Shown: positions 34,004 to 45,900 of the stretch, piece after piece
Layout: each line of letters begins with the position of its first letter
How positions within the stretch are numbered: the first letter of the stretch is position 1
Source: Argentina anserina
Lineage: Eukaryota > Streptophyta > Magnoliopsida > Rosales > Rosaceae
Assembly: GCF_933775445.1 (NCBI RefSeq)
Contig: NC_065875.1
Coordinates: 4,229,001 to 4,293,000 of the forward strand
DNA: 64,000 bases
Direction of reading: 5' to 3'
The notes under the pieces: model-generated
Database searches by the model: none
Seen by the model: the letters and a program-made list of their open reading frames with translations, nothing else
Told to the model about the DNA's origin: nothing
Position numbers and translations under genes: made by a program

Positions 34004-35430
34004 TATCACTTCCTTCCAGCCTATTTGACGCTTCCAATTTGGAAGCTCTCACTTCCATATCGCTTCCAAATCACATTTTTCTCGGAATCGCGCTTCCGAC
34101 CGCTTCCGACCACTTCCGGCCGCTTCCGGTGCGCTTCCGCTTCTGAAGTGCGAAGCACGATTGCAGGCAAGCTTTCGTGCTTCTTAGTCTGACATACCTA
34201 AAGGGGAGAATTATGTGCTGAAGATCAATTATCCATTCCGGGTATGTCACTCAACCAGAGTGAAATCAGTAGGGTTATAGGTAGACTGAATTAACCTCTA
34301 AATCACAAATCAAATGTATCACAGCTTCTTGCTCATAGATATTTAAAGTTTCATAGGTCATTGCTCTTTATAGTTGCATGTGAAGCAGAGATGCATAAGA
34401 CAAAATGACTTGATAATTTATTCACGGAACTTTTTTGGCTCAGTTTCTTAATGAACATTATTTGAATTGTAGCAGGATCCCCAACTATCCCGATCTAAAA
34501 GGAGAGACTTTTTCTGCTCTTCTTGGTACTCATAGCAGGTATAAAGAGTCAAGTTGCTCTTCCTTCTTAATGTCTGATAATATCTCTTTGATTCTTCCGT
34601 TTGTGTACATGTTTAAATTCCTGGCTTGATTATCTACCTATCTCACTATAAACTATTCGTTAGATAAAATAACAAAAAACTTAACACATTGCATCATGCA
34701 GCGCGTTGGAACATTTCCTTGTTAAAAAGAAGATAAAAGGACCTTCTTGGCTGTCAGTTTCAAATTTTTCTGTCTGCCCAGCTTCCAAACTGGTGAGATC
34801 TTCAATTCTCAGCATAAATCATCATCTTAGACTCTTAGTCATTCTGTGAAATCCATATTTGCATTCTTTCTGGTTCCTTTTTTGTTAACATTTTGTCATT
34901 TTACTGTACAGGTAAGCTGGTGCAAATTCGAGTTGACCATTAATGCTCCGAAAGATACAAAGGTCTCAGCTAAACCTGCAGATATCCCTCCAGTGGTTGT
35001 TACTGCAATAAGTTTGAAAACTATAATCAATGAGAAGCAGTGTTAACGAAATTGTCTCTGCATCTGTTGTCTGCTGTAACAAGGCCAAGGTTAGACCTAA
35101 AATATTTTACCGTCTTTTGTTTTGGCGAACTAATGAGTTGACTTGTTGGAGTTCACAACTATGTGTACTGTGTACCCAACTTCCATAATATCTCATCTCA
35201 TATATTCTTATTCATTGCTTCTGTTTTGCTAAGTTACATAATATACTTTGATTGTCTAATACACTGATGTCTGGTCTTTTAGATTGACACTCCAGTGAAG
35301 GACTCAGAATGGAAGAGTCCTGGTATGCTGAGCCACTTTACTGTTGCTGTAAACTTGACGGAGGCATATTTCCCATGGGGTTTACTAAATCGGCTGGCGG
35401 AACTATCTCAGCCATTAATTTGCTTTTGAT

Positions 35431-37150
35431 CCAAGGGCTATGAGGGAAACTTGAGACCTTGTTTCTCATGCATATAGAGAAAAAATATGTATCATAATCT
35501 CCATAAATCCCTGCACCAAAGAATGTCAAATAAGGCATGCAGCAAATTAATGAGAAGAGGTAAGAAAGTTAAAGAAGGCATGCAGCAAATTAAATGAGGA
35601 GAGGTAAGAAAATCAAACATGGCTGCAATAATTAAGACTTTTCCTCCCTCATTCAAAGGAAAAAATTTGTGCAAAAGAAATCAGCATTAAAGGAGGAAGA
35701 AGATATGCAATTAATGCAAAAGATATGTAATCCTTATAGAAATCAGAATTCTGGAAGTGCAGATCATCTAACTTTGACGGGCTCCCCTGGACACCTCAAA
35801 ATGACTGAGAAAATTCATGATATATAGCTAAGGAAGTCTAGTTGAAAATTCATGATGAAAAGCTAAGGAAGTCTAGTTGAAAATGTCAGTTGGAATCATC
35901 TCAATATCTATTTTCTAGAGAAAGTTATGGCCAGAACAAGGGACAAATGTCAGATATGCCGAATCTAGGAAACCTGAACCAATTTGGTTTCAACTTTGTG
36001 CACTTTGTGGCCAGCTTCCCTTGGGTTTCTTCCTCTATATATAGCACCTCAATTCCATAGAAAAAGATCATCAACCTTGCACATAAGTATAGCTAAAGCT
36101 TTGCTCAAACACTTTCATTCACCAAGAACCATAGAATTCGAATTCACAACCCTTCACCATATTTTTTGTCCAAAACTTGGGAGCCTAGGATATTATACTC
36201 TTGAAGATCTCGTGCTACCTTTGTAAGGAACCTTGGGAGGAGAATTATAAAGTGTAACTCTATAATCTTCATATTTAGTTTTCGGATTTTTATGTTCTTG
36301 TTCTTGGATGATTTATGTTTAGGTTTTGTTAAAGTTATTTTTATTCTTGTCTATGAGATATTTGTAACTTTTGAATGACATGATGAATTAAGGTTTTCGA
36401 TTTTAATTCAATGATTTTAGGTTTTATACCATGAGTTTCTGTTTATTTATGTTCTTAATTCATTTTCGGTGTGTTCTTATATTCCATGTGTGATTAAGAC
36501 AAGTAGTTGATGTCGCATATGTTAATCATTCAAAGTTTAAAACGATTTTGATACAAGTAGTTGATGAATTTTTTGTCCCATTTGTTCCTCCACCGATTAT
36601 GATCTTAAGTTCGACATTGGATATGTGCTTTAAACATGTTCATTTCTCTTTGTGATACGTAATTGCATGATGAATTGGTATGTTAGATTTCGTATCAAGA
36701 CAAGTAGTTGAGCTCGATAATATCTATGTATTAGGAACCAAGTAGGAACTTGATGCATGATCGAATTTAAGATGAACTATGATGCTTACGGCATGAACAT
36801 GATTGAGAGTAGATTTCGTTACCTTTGTTCTTATGTTATTTGTTTGGTAATTGCTTATGTGTTGGTTGGTTGATCACATGTATATATTAGTTTAGGTTTA
36901 TTCTCTGTTTGATCCGAAATATATCTCAAATTCCTCAAACTCTTATGAATTCGTTGTTAAATGTTTGTGATTCTTTACCCTGGTTGGATCCCCGGTTTGT
37001 GAACGATACCCTCTTGCTTTATACTACTAATGATGCTTACAAGGTTAATATTGATCTCGAGTAATCGAACCAATCACTGCAGCAGAAACATTTGAATGAA
37101 GGAGGCAGCTCTTCCTCAGCCAATAATCATACTGATAGGAGCACTTTGTG
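35431..37150 (+). repeat. LTR-like stretch 1 (diverged)
   Basis: AT-rich noncoding sequence with a TATA box (CTATATATAGC, 36,032-36,042), a leader, and an end block with CCCCGG, TGAACGATACCC and TTTATACTACTAATGATG at 36,990-37,035. A related set in the same order occurs at 37,612 (TATA) and 42,915-42,965. Small tandem duplications are at 35,532-35,620 (about 44 bp twice) and 35,811-35,881 (about 35 bp twice). Exact ends and target duplication are not found. Confidence 0.4.
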
Positions 37151-37460
37151 CGACGTTCTTAACATGCTTTTACCTCAATTTGTACTTTGATTAGCCCTTA
37201 TTGTTGTACTACTAAGTCATTGAGTCGTAGTAAGAGTCTTTGGCGGTATTGGATGCATTTTTTTGTGCTTACATGAGTTAAAAACGCATAATTGGTCTAG
37301 AGTCCTAGTTTGACTAGGAATCCTTGTTAGGTTTTAAAACTAATTATCTCTTACTTATGATTTTATTTTCTTATTTTCAGATTTGATTGAAGAGATAATT
37401 AAAGAAAAAGAGATGGAGCCAAATCATGCAACAATTAAATAGAAGATGATCATTAAAGGC

Positions 37461-37555
37461 ATAAAACATGACATGTTTTAGGGAATAAAACATAACATGT
37501 TTTAGGGATTAAAATATGACATGTTTTAGGGAACAAAACATGGCATGATTTAAGG
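37461..37555. repeat. 24-bp palindromic tandem repeat, four copies
   Basis: Units around AAAACATGACATGTTTTAGG; the core AAAACATG-ACATGTTTT is close to a palindrome. Copies differ by one to three bases. Confidence 0.8.
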
Positions 37556-39204
37556 GATTAAAGCATTTCATTATAATATGAGGAAAGATGCAACTACCCT
37601 CATTCTTTCCTCTATATATATATGGCTTCATCTCTCGAATAACATCACTTCTCATTTGCATTCAAGAGCCAAAACTCTACCAAAATACTACCTCAAACAT
37701 CTTTCACTCAAACAACAAGTCATTTTCCCCCATATACAAATTCCATCTCCACCGAAATCATCATTGAAGACACACCTCCAAGGTTCATACAACGTGTGAT
37801 TCTCGCAACTCATCTCCACGGGTTTGTTCGTTTTTGATTTTTTTTTAAATACTGTAATAACCCCAATTTTTCAAACGATATTTGATTTGAAGTAAATTCT
37901 ATAAAGTTTTGAAATTCATTTAAATTCAATTTAATTGTTTGCATGTGTTACGAAAACGGAAACGGAAACGTTCCGAGAACGTTTAATAAGAAAACGTTAC
38001 GTTTCCAAACGAATTTATCGAATTTTATTCCGTCGCTCGGTTGTGAAAACTTTCTTCACGAATGTTGTAGAGCTCGTCGTTACGAGTTCGTGGATATGTG
38101 ACGCGTTCGAAACGGACATCGTACGTAAAAGTTATTAACGACGGAAGTTAGTTTCCGATTTTGGGAGGGGGTATAAAAGGAAATGTTATCAATTAGGGTT
38201 CCCATAAGTGGAAACCCTTTCATCCCTCTTCTCTCTCCCCTCTCTCTTCCGCCGCCCCTCTCTCTCTTTTCTCTCTCTTTTCTCTCTTTTCTCTCTCTTT
38301 TCTCACTTTTCTCTCTTTTCTCTCTCTTTTCTCTCATTCTCTCTTCACTCTCTCGGTTCTCTCTTCTCTCTTCCCTCTCTCTTCCGCTACCCCTCTCTCT
38401 CTTTTCTCTCTTTTCTCTCTTTTCTCTCTCTTTTCTCTCTCTTTTCTCACTTTTCTCTCTTTTCTCTCTCTTTTCTCTCATTCTCTCTTCACTCTCTCGG
38501 TTCTCTCTTTCTCCCTCTCTCTCTCCCTCTCCATCTCCCTCTCCTCACCGAGCAGCTGCACCTCACCACCGTCCTTGGGAATCGCAAGACCCCTACCACC
38601 ACCTCGAGCACGCCGAGCCTCCTCCTGCCGCCAAGGAGCCACAACGAAGAGGAAGCTCCTTTCAAACGTTCCCGACGGTTTTGGACTCCGATCTAGGTAA
38701 GGAGGCTTTTAATTCATGGTTGTGATGTTGTGTGATGTTTTTTTGGATGAAATGGGAGGTTGTTGGTGGAGATCAGAGGGAGAGGTGGAAGGAGGGTTAC
38801 CGCCGCCTAGAGGCGGCGCGTGGAGGAGCGTGGGAGGAGTAGGAGGCGGCCTAGGACCGGAGAGAGGAAGAGGGGAGAAAGGAGGAGGGTTTTGGAGTGG
38901 TGGTGACATCACACGCGCCGGTTTTGGGCTCGGCGCGTGGGCCCCACGCGCGGCCGGCCGGAGGTGGCGCGTGTGCCACACGCGCCGCCGTGTGAGGCGG
39001 TGTGAGCAATTTCGACAGAAGAGTATTTTGGTAATTTACTGTGTACGGTAAATGTAAATGTAATTTTTATTTACTACGGTAAATGTAATTAAATTTTACC
39101 TTCGGTAAATGTAAATATAAATTACTTTCAGTAAATGTAAAAAGTAATTTGTAAAAGGTAAATAGTAAATTTTATTTACTGAGATTGTATTTACATTTAA
39201 ATCG

Positions 39205-39410
39205 TACGTATACGTACAGAAATACGTATTAATATTTATACGTACAGAAATACGTATTAATATTTATACGTACAGAAATACGTATTAATATTTATACGCA
39301 CAGAAATACGTATTTAATATTTATACGTACAGAAATACGTATATAATATTTATACGTACAGAAATACGTATATAGTACTTATACGTACAGAAATACGTAT
39401 TAATTGAGTA
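39205..39410. repeat. 28-bp tandem repeat in LTR (first copy)
   Basis: Seven units of TACGTACAGAAATACGTATT plus AATATTTA. Equivalent arrays lie at 40,605-40,800, 54,177-54,330 and 61,767-61,925. TACGTA and AATATT make the unit rich in small palindromes. Confidence 0.85.
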
Positions 39411-40604
39411 TTGTACAGTAACCGTGAACAGTGAACAGTAACTTCGTAAAACCGAAAATTGCTGAACAGTAATCGATTATTACTGTTTCGGCATTTAAAG
39501 GTTCACGAAAGTTGTAGAGCTCGTCGTTACGTACGAGTTCGTGGATATGTGACGCGTTCGAAACGGACATCGTACGTAAAAGTTATTAACGACGGAAGTT
39601 AGTTTCCGATTTTGAGAGGGGGTATAAAAGGAAATGTTATCAATTAGGGTTCCCATAAGTGGAAACCCTTTCATCCCTCTTCTCTCTCCCCTCTCTCTTC
39701 CGCCGTCCCTCTCTCTCTTTTCTCTCTCTTTTCTCTCTTTTCTCTCTCTTTTCTCACTTTTCTCTCTTTTCTCTCTCTTTTCTCTCATTCTCTCTTCACT
39801 CTCTCGGTTCTCTCTTCTCTCTTCCCTCTCTCTTCCGCTGCCCCTCTCTCTCTTTTCTCTCTTTTCTCTCTTTTCTCTCATTCTCTCTTCACTCTCTCGG
39901 TTCTCTCTTTCTCCCTCTCTCTCTCCCTCTCCCTCTCCCTCTCCTCACCGAGCAGCTGCACCTCACCACCGTCCTTGGGAATCGCAAGACCCCTACCACC
40001 ACCTCGAGCACGCCGAGCCTCCTCCTGCCGCCAAGGAGCCACAACGAAGAGGAAGCTCCTTTCAAACGTTCCCGACGGTTTTGGACTCCGATCTAGGTAA
40101 GGAGGCTTTTAATTCATGGTTATGATGTTGTGTGATGTTTTTTTGGATGAAATGGGAGGTTGTTGGTGGAGATCGGAGGGAGAGGTGGAAAGAGGGTTAC
40201 CGCCGCCTAGAGGCGGCGCGTGGAGGAGCGTGGGAGGAGTAGGAGGCGGCCTAGGACCGGAGAGAGGAAGAGGGGAGAAAGGAGGAGGGTTTTGGAGTGG
40301 TGGTGACATCACACGCGCCGGTTTTGGGCTCGGCGCGTGGGCCCCACGCGCGGCCGGCCGGAGGTGGCGCGTGTGCCACACGCGCCGCCGTGTGAGGCGG
40401 TGTGAGCAATTTCGACAGAAGGGTATTTTGGTAATTTACTGTGTACGGTAAATATAAATGTAATTTTTATTTACTACGGTAAATGTAATTAAATTTTACC
40501 TTCGGTAAATGTAAATATAAATTACTTTCAGTAAATGTAAAAAGTAATTTGTAAAAGGTAAATAGTAAATTTTATTTACTGAGATTGTATTTACATTTAA
40601 ATCG

Positions 40605-40800
40605 TACGTATACGTACAGAAATACGTATTAATATTTATACGTACAGAAATACGTATTAATATTTATACGTACAGAAATACGTATTATTATTTATACGTA
40701 CAGAAATACGTATTTAATATTTATACGTACAGAAATACGTATATAATATTTATACGTACAGAAATACGTATATAGTACTTATACGTACAGAAATACGTAT
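40605..40800. repeat. 28-bp tandem repeat in LTR (duplicated copy)
   Basis: The same array as at 39,205-39,410, copied by the LTR-internal tandem duplication; one unit shows ATTATTATTTA instead of ATTAATATTTA. Confidence 0.85.
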
Positions 40801-42974
40801 TAATTGAGTATTGTACAGTAACCGTGAATAGTGAACAGTGAACAGTAACTTCGTAAAACCGAAAATTGCTGAACAGTAATCGATTATTACTGTTTCGACA
40901 TTTAAAGGTTTACGAAACGATTCTAAATTCTTTTCTTATCTTTTCAAGGTGATCGTTAAATCAAGGAAAGGAATTATCATCGGGAATTGTGGAATTACGC
41001 TCGAGTCTATAAGGTGAGTAAAATCTCACTGAATTACGAATCTACCCTCGTGGTGATTCAACATTTTTGCAAGTGTGATTATCAAATGAATTACAACATG
41101 TATATAATTTAGTGGACTACATATATACAGTATAATGGTAATAAGTACATATATATATATATAGTTCATTAAATTACGTACTGTTATTAATTCATTAAAA
41201 ATAGTCATTTCGATGACGGAAGTTTGTGATTATATTGAGCATGTGATTTGAAATTGTACAATATGATGTGAGATTATTGTACGTGATTTTTAACATTGAG
41301 ATTGTTAAAATGTGAATTGTCTTCGGACCAGATTTTTGGTACAATATGATGTGAGATTATTGTACGTGTTTGGCAAGTCGAAACCTAGCCTTTGGCCGGG
41401 CGAAAGTTACGATACAGTTAGAGCTCTAGTCTGTCTGCCTTAGTACTGCATGTGAGGTAACGGGTGGTTATCTGCTCATGGATACTCAGTTTATTTTGGA
41501 TGTTGGGTAGCGGGTGGCTATCCAATATCAACGGTGTATTACGAGAGGGGTAACAGATGTGTACCAGTGTTCTTGGTACCCGTATTATAAATGCATTGGG
41601 TAACCAGAAGGGTTACTTAATTTCCTCATGAGCGTTTTATTTCATATTTCTTTGGGTCAACCAGATGGGCTGACTATTGACTCATGAGGGCATTTATATT
41701 TGTTGTTTTGTGATCTTTCGTATATATTGATATGCGAACTGTATTGTGATTTTACTCATACGAGCTATAAGCTTACCGGGTTTGTGTTTACAATCCCGGT
41801 GCACCAATTCGATGGTGTAGGGGATAATTCTGCAGGTGCTGATTAGTGGGGGTTGAGTGACGACTACAGAGGCTCGAAGTCGTTCTTATCCTACTTGTGG
41901 TGAGGTTTTAGCGTGGGTTTGTGTGTGAGAAGTTGTGTAATTTCATTTGTGAGATTTGTGAGTGATTTGTGAGGATTATTACATTTCCATTTTATGTATG
42001 GATTATAAATTTGGGTTGTAATAATTGGTTGACTGAGTTGTATTGAGAACTCAGAAATTGATCCGCTGTTACACTTTAATGATTTCGATTTATTTGAGAT
42101 TATTTGGTGTTTAACGACTTTAGAATTTTGAGTTTTTAGGCTCAGAATTTTGGGGTTGTTACAAATACTTTGTCTATAAAGATTGTAGTATGATGTTTGT
42201 GTGGGATTATTGTTTTGTATTAAGAATCGAAATTTTCATATTGTTTTATTGGATTTTTGGATCTTTGCCGAATTGATGGTTTTCTATAATTAATGAGTTT
42301 GTATTTCTATTGTTGTGTTCTAATCATGTTTCTCATACTTTTAGATAATTTTTAGAATTGTGCATATGAATTTAGTGCTTGGATGCATTTCCTAAGATTG
42401 TGTTTGAGTGCTAGATTCATCAACCATATTGACACAAATCGAATCATGCCCTAAGTAGGTTCGATTTGTGTTGATTAAAAGTGGTAAAAATTCTGGAAAT
42501 TTGCATGTGAAATCATGGTGGGTGACGCCATACATGAAACATGTCTCCAACAAAGAATTGGTGCTTAAATGTAATCTTGTTTGATTTCTACTCTAAGTGT
42601 TATTGAATTCGATTGCATGCAAATTTAGATTAGGCCCTAAGTCAATCTAAATGTTAATTGAAATCTTGCACGATTAGATGATCTCCTAAGGCTCTAATTG
42701 TATTGGTGTCTAAAAAGTATGTAATTTGTCGAATTAGAATGCATGATAGGTTCGAACTTGTAATTATGTGGTGTAATGGTAAATTTGATTTAAGTTTGTT
42801 AAAGAGAAGTCGATCATGTAAATAATAACTTAGGTTTTATTTTAATAGTTAATAATCAATCTCAAACCCCTCATTATTTGTTAACACTAACAGTTTAGAG
42901 TTCCCTTCAATTCCCCGGACTGAACGATCCATGCTTATTCTATACTAACAATGATGTTTTACAGGATTTATTAT

Positions 42975-45900
42975 AGACGTTTTAATTAACGCTCTATCAC
43001 ATACTGCCATGTTGGGAAAGTTTTCAGCATTTTTAGCTGAGTCTGATCATGTTAAGGTTGCAGATGTTCTAGGTATTCTTAATGCCTTTTCTACAGCTTT
43101 AGACATTTCTGGCACGCAAGATTGTTGGATAATTGATTCAGGAGCCACAAATCACATGACTAATCATGTTCTTAACCTTACTAATTTTGAAGAATTATAT
43201 GCAAGTGTTTTTGTAGCTAATAGGAAAGAAGCTACTGTATGTGGGAAAGATAAAGTTAAAATTTTATCTTATGATGCTGATGCATTATATGTTCCTTCTT
43301 TTCCTTTTAAATTCCTCTCAGTTGGTCAAATCACCACCTTGCTAGTTTTCTTATATTCACACCTGAGAATGTGTTCTTTCAGGACATAGCCACCAAGAGG
43401 ATGGTTGGTGAGGGGTTTTTCAAAAATAGACTCTATTATCTTTCAGTAGAATCCACTGCTTCAAAGGCTTTTCACACCAGTTCAAAATCAACACAAGACC
43501 TGCATTTTTGGCATATAAGACTAGATCATCATATGGAGAAGATTTTGTCTATCTTGTTTCCCTCAATTTGTAACAATGACACATTGTCTTGTGATGTTTG
43601 TCATTTCTCTAAGTTTACTAGACTTTCATTCCCTTTATCTATCTCTAGGGCCAATTATCCATTTAAAATCATTCACTCAGACATTTGGGGACCTATTGTG
43701 AAATCTTTTGATGGTTTCAAATACTTTGTAACTTTTGTGGATGATTTTACAAGGATAACGTGGATTTATGTTTTGAAACGCAAGAGTGAATTGTTTGAAA
43801 TGTTCAAAGACTTTCACAGTATTGTTTCCAATCAGTATTACAGTAAAATTGTCACCTTGAGGTCAGATAATGGAAGTGAGTATATGTTCAACAAAATGAA
43901 ACAATTCTTAAGTTCTCAAGGCATTCTGCATCAAACTAGTTTTGTTGATACTCCTCAACAAAATGTAGCTGAAAGGAAAAATCGTGATATTCTTGAGAAA
44001 ACTAGAGCTATTATGTTTTAGATGAATATTCCAAAAGAATTTTGGTCACAAGCAATTCTTACTGCTACCTATATGATCAACATATTGCTTAGTCGAGTTC
44101 TGGAGTTCAAATCACCTTTGGAGAAGCTGAAGGGAAGGAAGATTGACATTTCTCATTTGAGAACATTTGGATGTGTATGTTTTGTTCACATTAAAGCTAT
44201 TCACAGAGACAAACTTGATCCAAGAGCTGCTAAATGTGTGTTCTTGGGTTATTCTGCTACTCATAAAGGTTACAGATGCTTCAATCCAGCTACAAGGAAG
44301 GTTATTGTGTCAAGGGATGTGAAGTTTGAAGAATTCACTCCCTTCTATACAAGTAAAATTTTGTGTGAGAGTGAGAGAGTAATTTATGGTGATTTAAATC
44401 CTCTTCTAAATTTCTTGACAAATGAGAATGTCAATGATGATAGTGTTGCAGATGTGACAGATATAGCTCAGCCTCAATCTGATCATAATTATGTTGTTAA
44501 CAATGATGATCAATCTGGTGAATAAGGTAATGTTGATCCTCAAAATGTTGCAGATGAACCTGAGGTGAACAATGGTGGAGTTGATCATGCTGAGAATTAT
44601 CCAGTTATTCTTACAAGAAATCCTAGTCGGCCTAGGAATAAGCCTGCAAAATTCAAAGACTATGTGATGATGTCGTCCAAGCACTCCATTGACAACTCTT
44701 TCACTCACAAAAGGTTTTCACCCTCTCATATTTCTTTCTTGAGTTGCCTTGACTGTATTGATGATCCTGATACCTATGAAGAAGCAAGTAAGCACAAAGA
44801 TTGGCAAGATGCTATAACAGATGAACTGCAAGCTCTGCATAATCATACCTGGGACATTGTCAACCTTCCTTAAGGAAAAAGGGTTGTGGGATGCAGGTGG
44901 ATTTTCAAAACTAAGTTTCACTCTGTTGGGAGAATAGAGAGGAAGAAAAGTCGACTTGTTGCTTGAGGATTCTCACTCAGACCTATGGTGTTGACTACAA
45001 GGAGACTTTTCCTCATGTAGCCAAAATGAACATTGTAAGAGTGTTACTGTCAATTGCAGTGAATCATTCATTGCAACTTCATCAGATGGATGTCAAAAAT
45101 GTTTTTTACAAGGTGATTTGGAAGAAGAAGTCTATATGCGCCTGCCTCCTGGTCATACACAAGCTAATAACTCTGATTTGGTCTGCAAGCTAAAAAATCC
45201 ATTTATGGCTTAAAACAATCTCTTAGGGCTTGGTATGCCAAGCTCAGCTCAGTGTTAGAAGCCACTGGATTTCGCAGTAGCAATGCGCACTCTTCATTAT
45301 TTTGAGAAATGGCAAGTCTGAGAGACTAGTTGTTCTTATCTATGTTGATGATTTAATCATCACGGGTGATTACTCGGATGAAATTACTGCTTTGAAGTGT
45401 GCTTTGCATAAAATGTTTGCAATCAAGGATCTAGGGAGGCTGAAATATTTCTTAGGTATAGAAATGACCTCTTCTCAGAAAGGTCTTTTCTTAAACCAAA
45501 AAAAGTATATTGTTGACTTGTTGAAGGATGATGAGATGTTGGATTGCAAGCCAGCAAATTCTCCTCTTTCAAGTAAGTTCAAACTTGATGATGATGTTAG
45601 TATTGTTCTTGATAATATCAGTTATTATCAAAGGTTAGTGGGAAAATTAATTTATCTCACTATTACCAGATCTGATATTTCTTATAGTGTTAACATTGTT
45701 AGCCAATTCATGCATGCTCCGACTGTTGCTCATTTAAACACAGTGAATTGTATTATGAGATATCTGAAAGGATCTATTGATATAGGCATTCTTTTTCACA
45801 AACATGGAAACACGGGTGTAGTTGGTTATGTTAATGCTGATTGGGCTAGAAATGTTCTTGATAGAAAAAGTATTATAGGTTATTGTGTGTTTGTTGGTGG

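Larger units (their letters stand above)
31581..34187. mobile_element. hAT-like transposon carrying host gene fragments (2.6 kb)
   Basis: A perfect 8-bp target duplication TCTGACAT (31,573-31,580 and 34,188-34,195) interrupts the polymerase alpha pseudogene exactly between the residues SDI and PKG. Ends are CTAGGCTGCATGGAA and, reverse complemented, CTAAGAAGCACGAAA, matching at 10 of 15 positions. Both ends hold many GGAAGCG words: direct on the left (31,590-31,690), inverted on the right (34,028-34,150). Such subterminal repeats are typical of transposase binding regions. The interior carries an S-domain kinase fragment, an A1-cyclin gene segment with introns, and a retrotransposon primer-site-like motif. 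No transposase is encoded. hAT is the likely superfamily from the 8-bp duplication, though the ends are not classic. Confidence 0.75.
27096..35430 (+). pseudogene. POLA: DNA polymerase alpha catalytic subunit pseudogene, N-terminal half only
   Basis: Exon-like blocks follow the order of the plant polymerase alpha N-terminal and pre-exonuclease region. 27,100-27,808 has MGKHRLSSMFTSS, EFAPDEADREKRRR and TLNAKI.EAEDPALSA. 28,266-28,325 has LDAREEYV and GTVYLFGK. 31,030-31,215 has QRCVYAIP. 31,322-31,410 has DLNVSGFSMAPVK. 31,551-31,580 plus 34,196-34,242 has RNYAFERSDI / PKGENYVLKINYPF. 34,474-34,541 has FSALLGTHS; 34,700-34,790 has KKKIKGPSWLSVSNFSV; 34,914-35,095 has SWCKFELTINAPKD and PPVVVTAISLKTIINEK; 35,283-35,350 has GMLSHFTV. 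GT/AG borders are kept at several blocks, so it comes from genomic DNA, not a processed copy. Frame shifts occur in the first, 34,474 and 35,040 blocks. Exonuclease and polymerase domains are absent. The normal protein is the replicative primase-polymerase subunit. Confidence 0.8.
37853..42163 (+). mobile_element. Solo LTR (Tekay type) with internal tandem duplication, 4.3 kb
   Basis: Begins TGTAATAACCCCAATTTTTC, ends TTTTGGGGTTGTTACA, flanked by the 5-bp target duplication AATAC (37,848-37,852 and 42,164-42,168). It matches the LTRs of the complete element at 52,995-63,407 block by block. Those are about 2.8 kb; this copy is longer because 38,056-39,502 is repeated as 39,503-40,910, including TATA box (38,172 and 39,623), pyrimidine leader, GC-rich region and 28-bp repeats. 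No gag-pol is present. The usual origin is recombination between the two LTRs of a full element. Confidence 0.9.
37185..42970 (+). repeat. LTR-like stretch 2 (diverged), split by a solo LTR
   Basis: It resembles stretch 1: TATA box in CTCTATATATATATGG (37,611-37,626), then end block with CCCCGGACTGAACGATCC and TATACTAACAATGATG at 42,916-42,955. After removing the solo LTR (37,853-42,163) the TATA-to-end distance is close to that in stretch 1 (about 1.0 kb each). Four 24-bp units of AAAACATGACATGTTTTAGG type lie at 37,461-37,555. The pair may be the two LTRs of a short non-autonomous element, or two related insertions. Confidence 0.4.

Noticed and set aside
38183..38725. 180- and 162-residue plus-strand ORFs rich in Ser, Leu and Phe, and matching minus-strand Arg/Glu ORFs
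   Set aside because: They are translations of the CTCTCTTTTCTC pyrimidine tract in the LTR leader; the same ORFs recur with other lengths at 39,634, 53,350 and 60,976.
38709..39051. Repeated 90- and 111-residue ORFs (Gly/Arg-rich plus strand, Pro-rich minus strand), also at 40,109, 53,683 and 61,279
   Set aside because: They lie in the GC-rich part of the Tekay-type LTR. Conservation reflects recent copying of the LTR, not protein selection; both strands are open because of composition.
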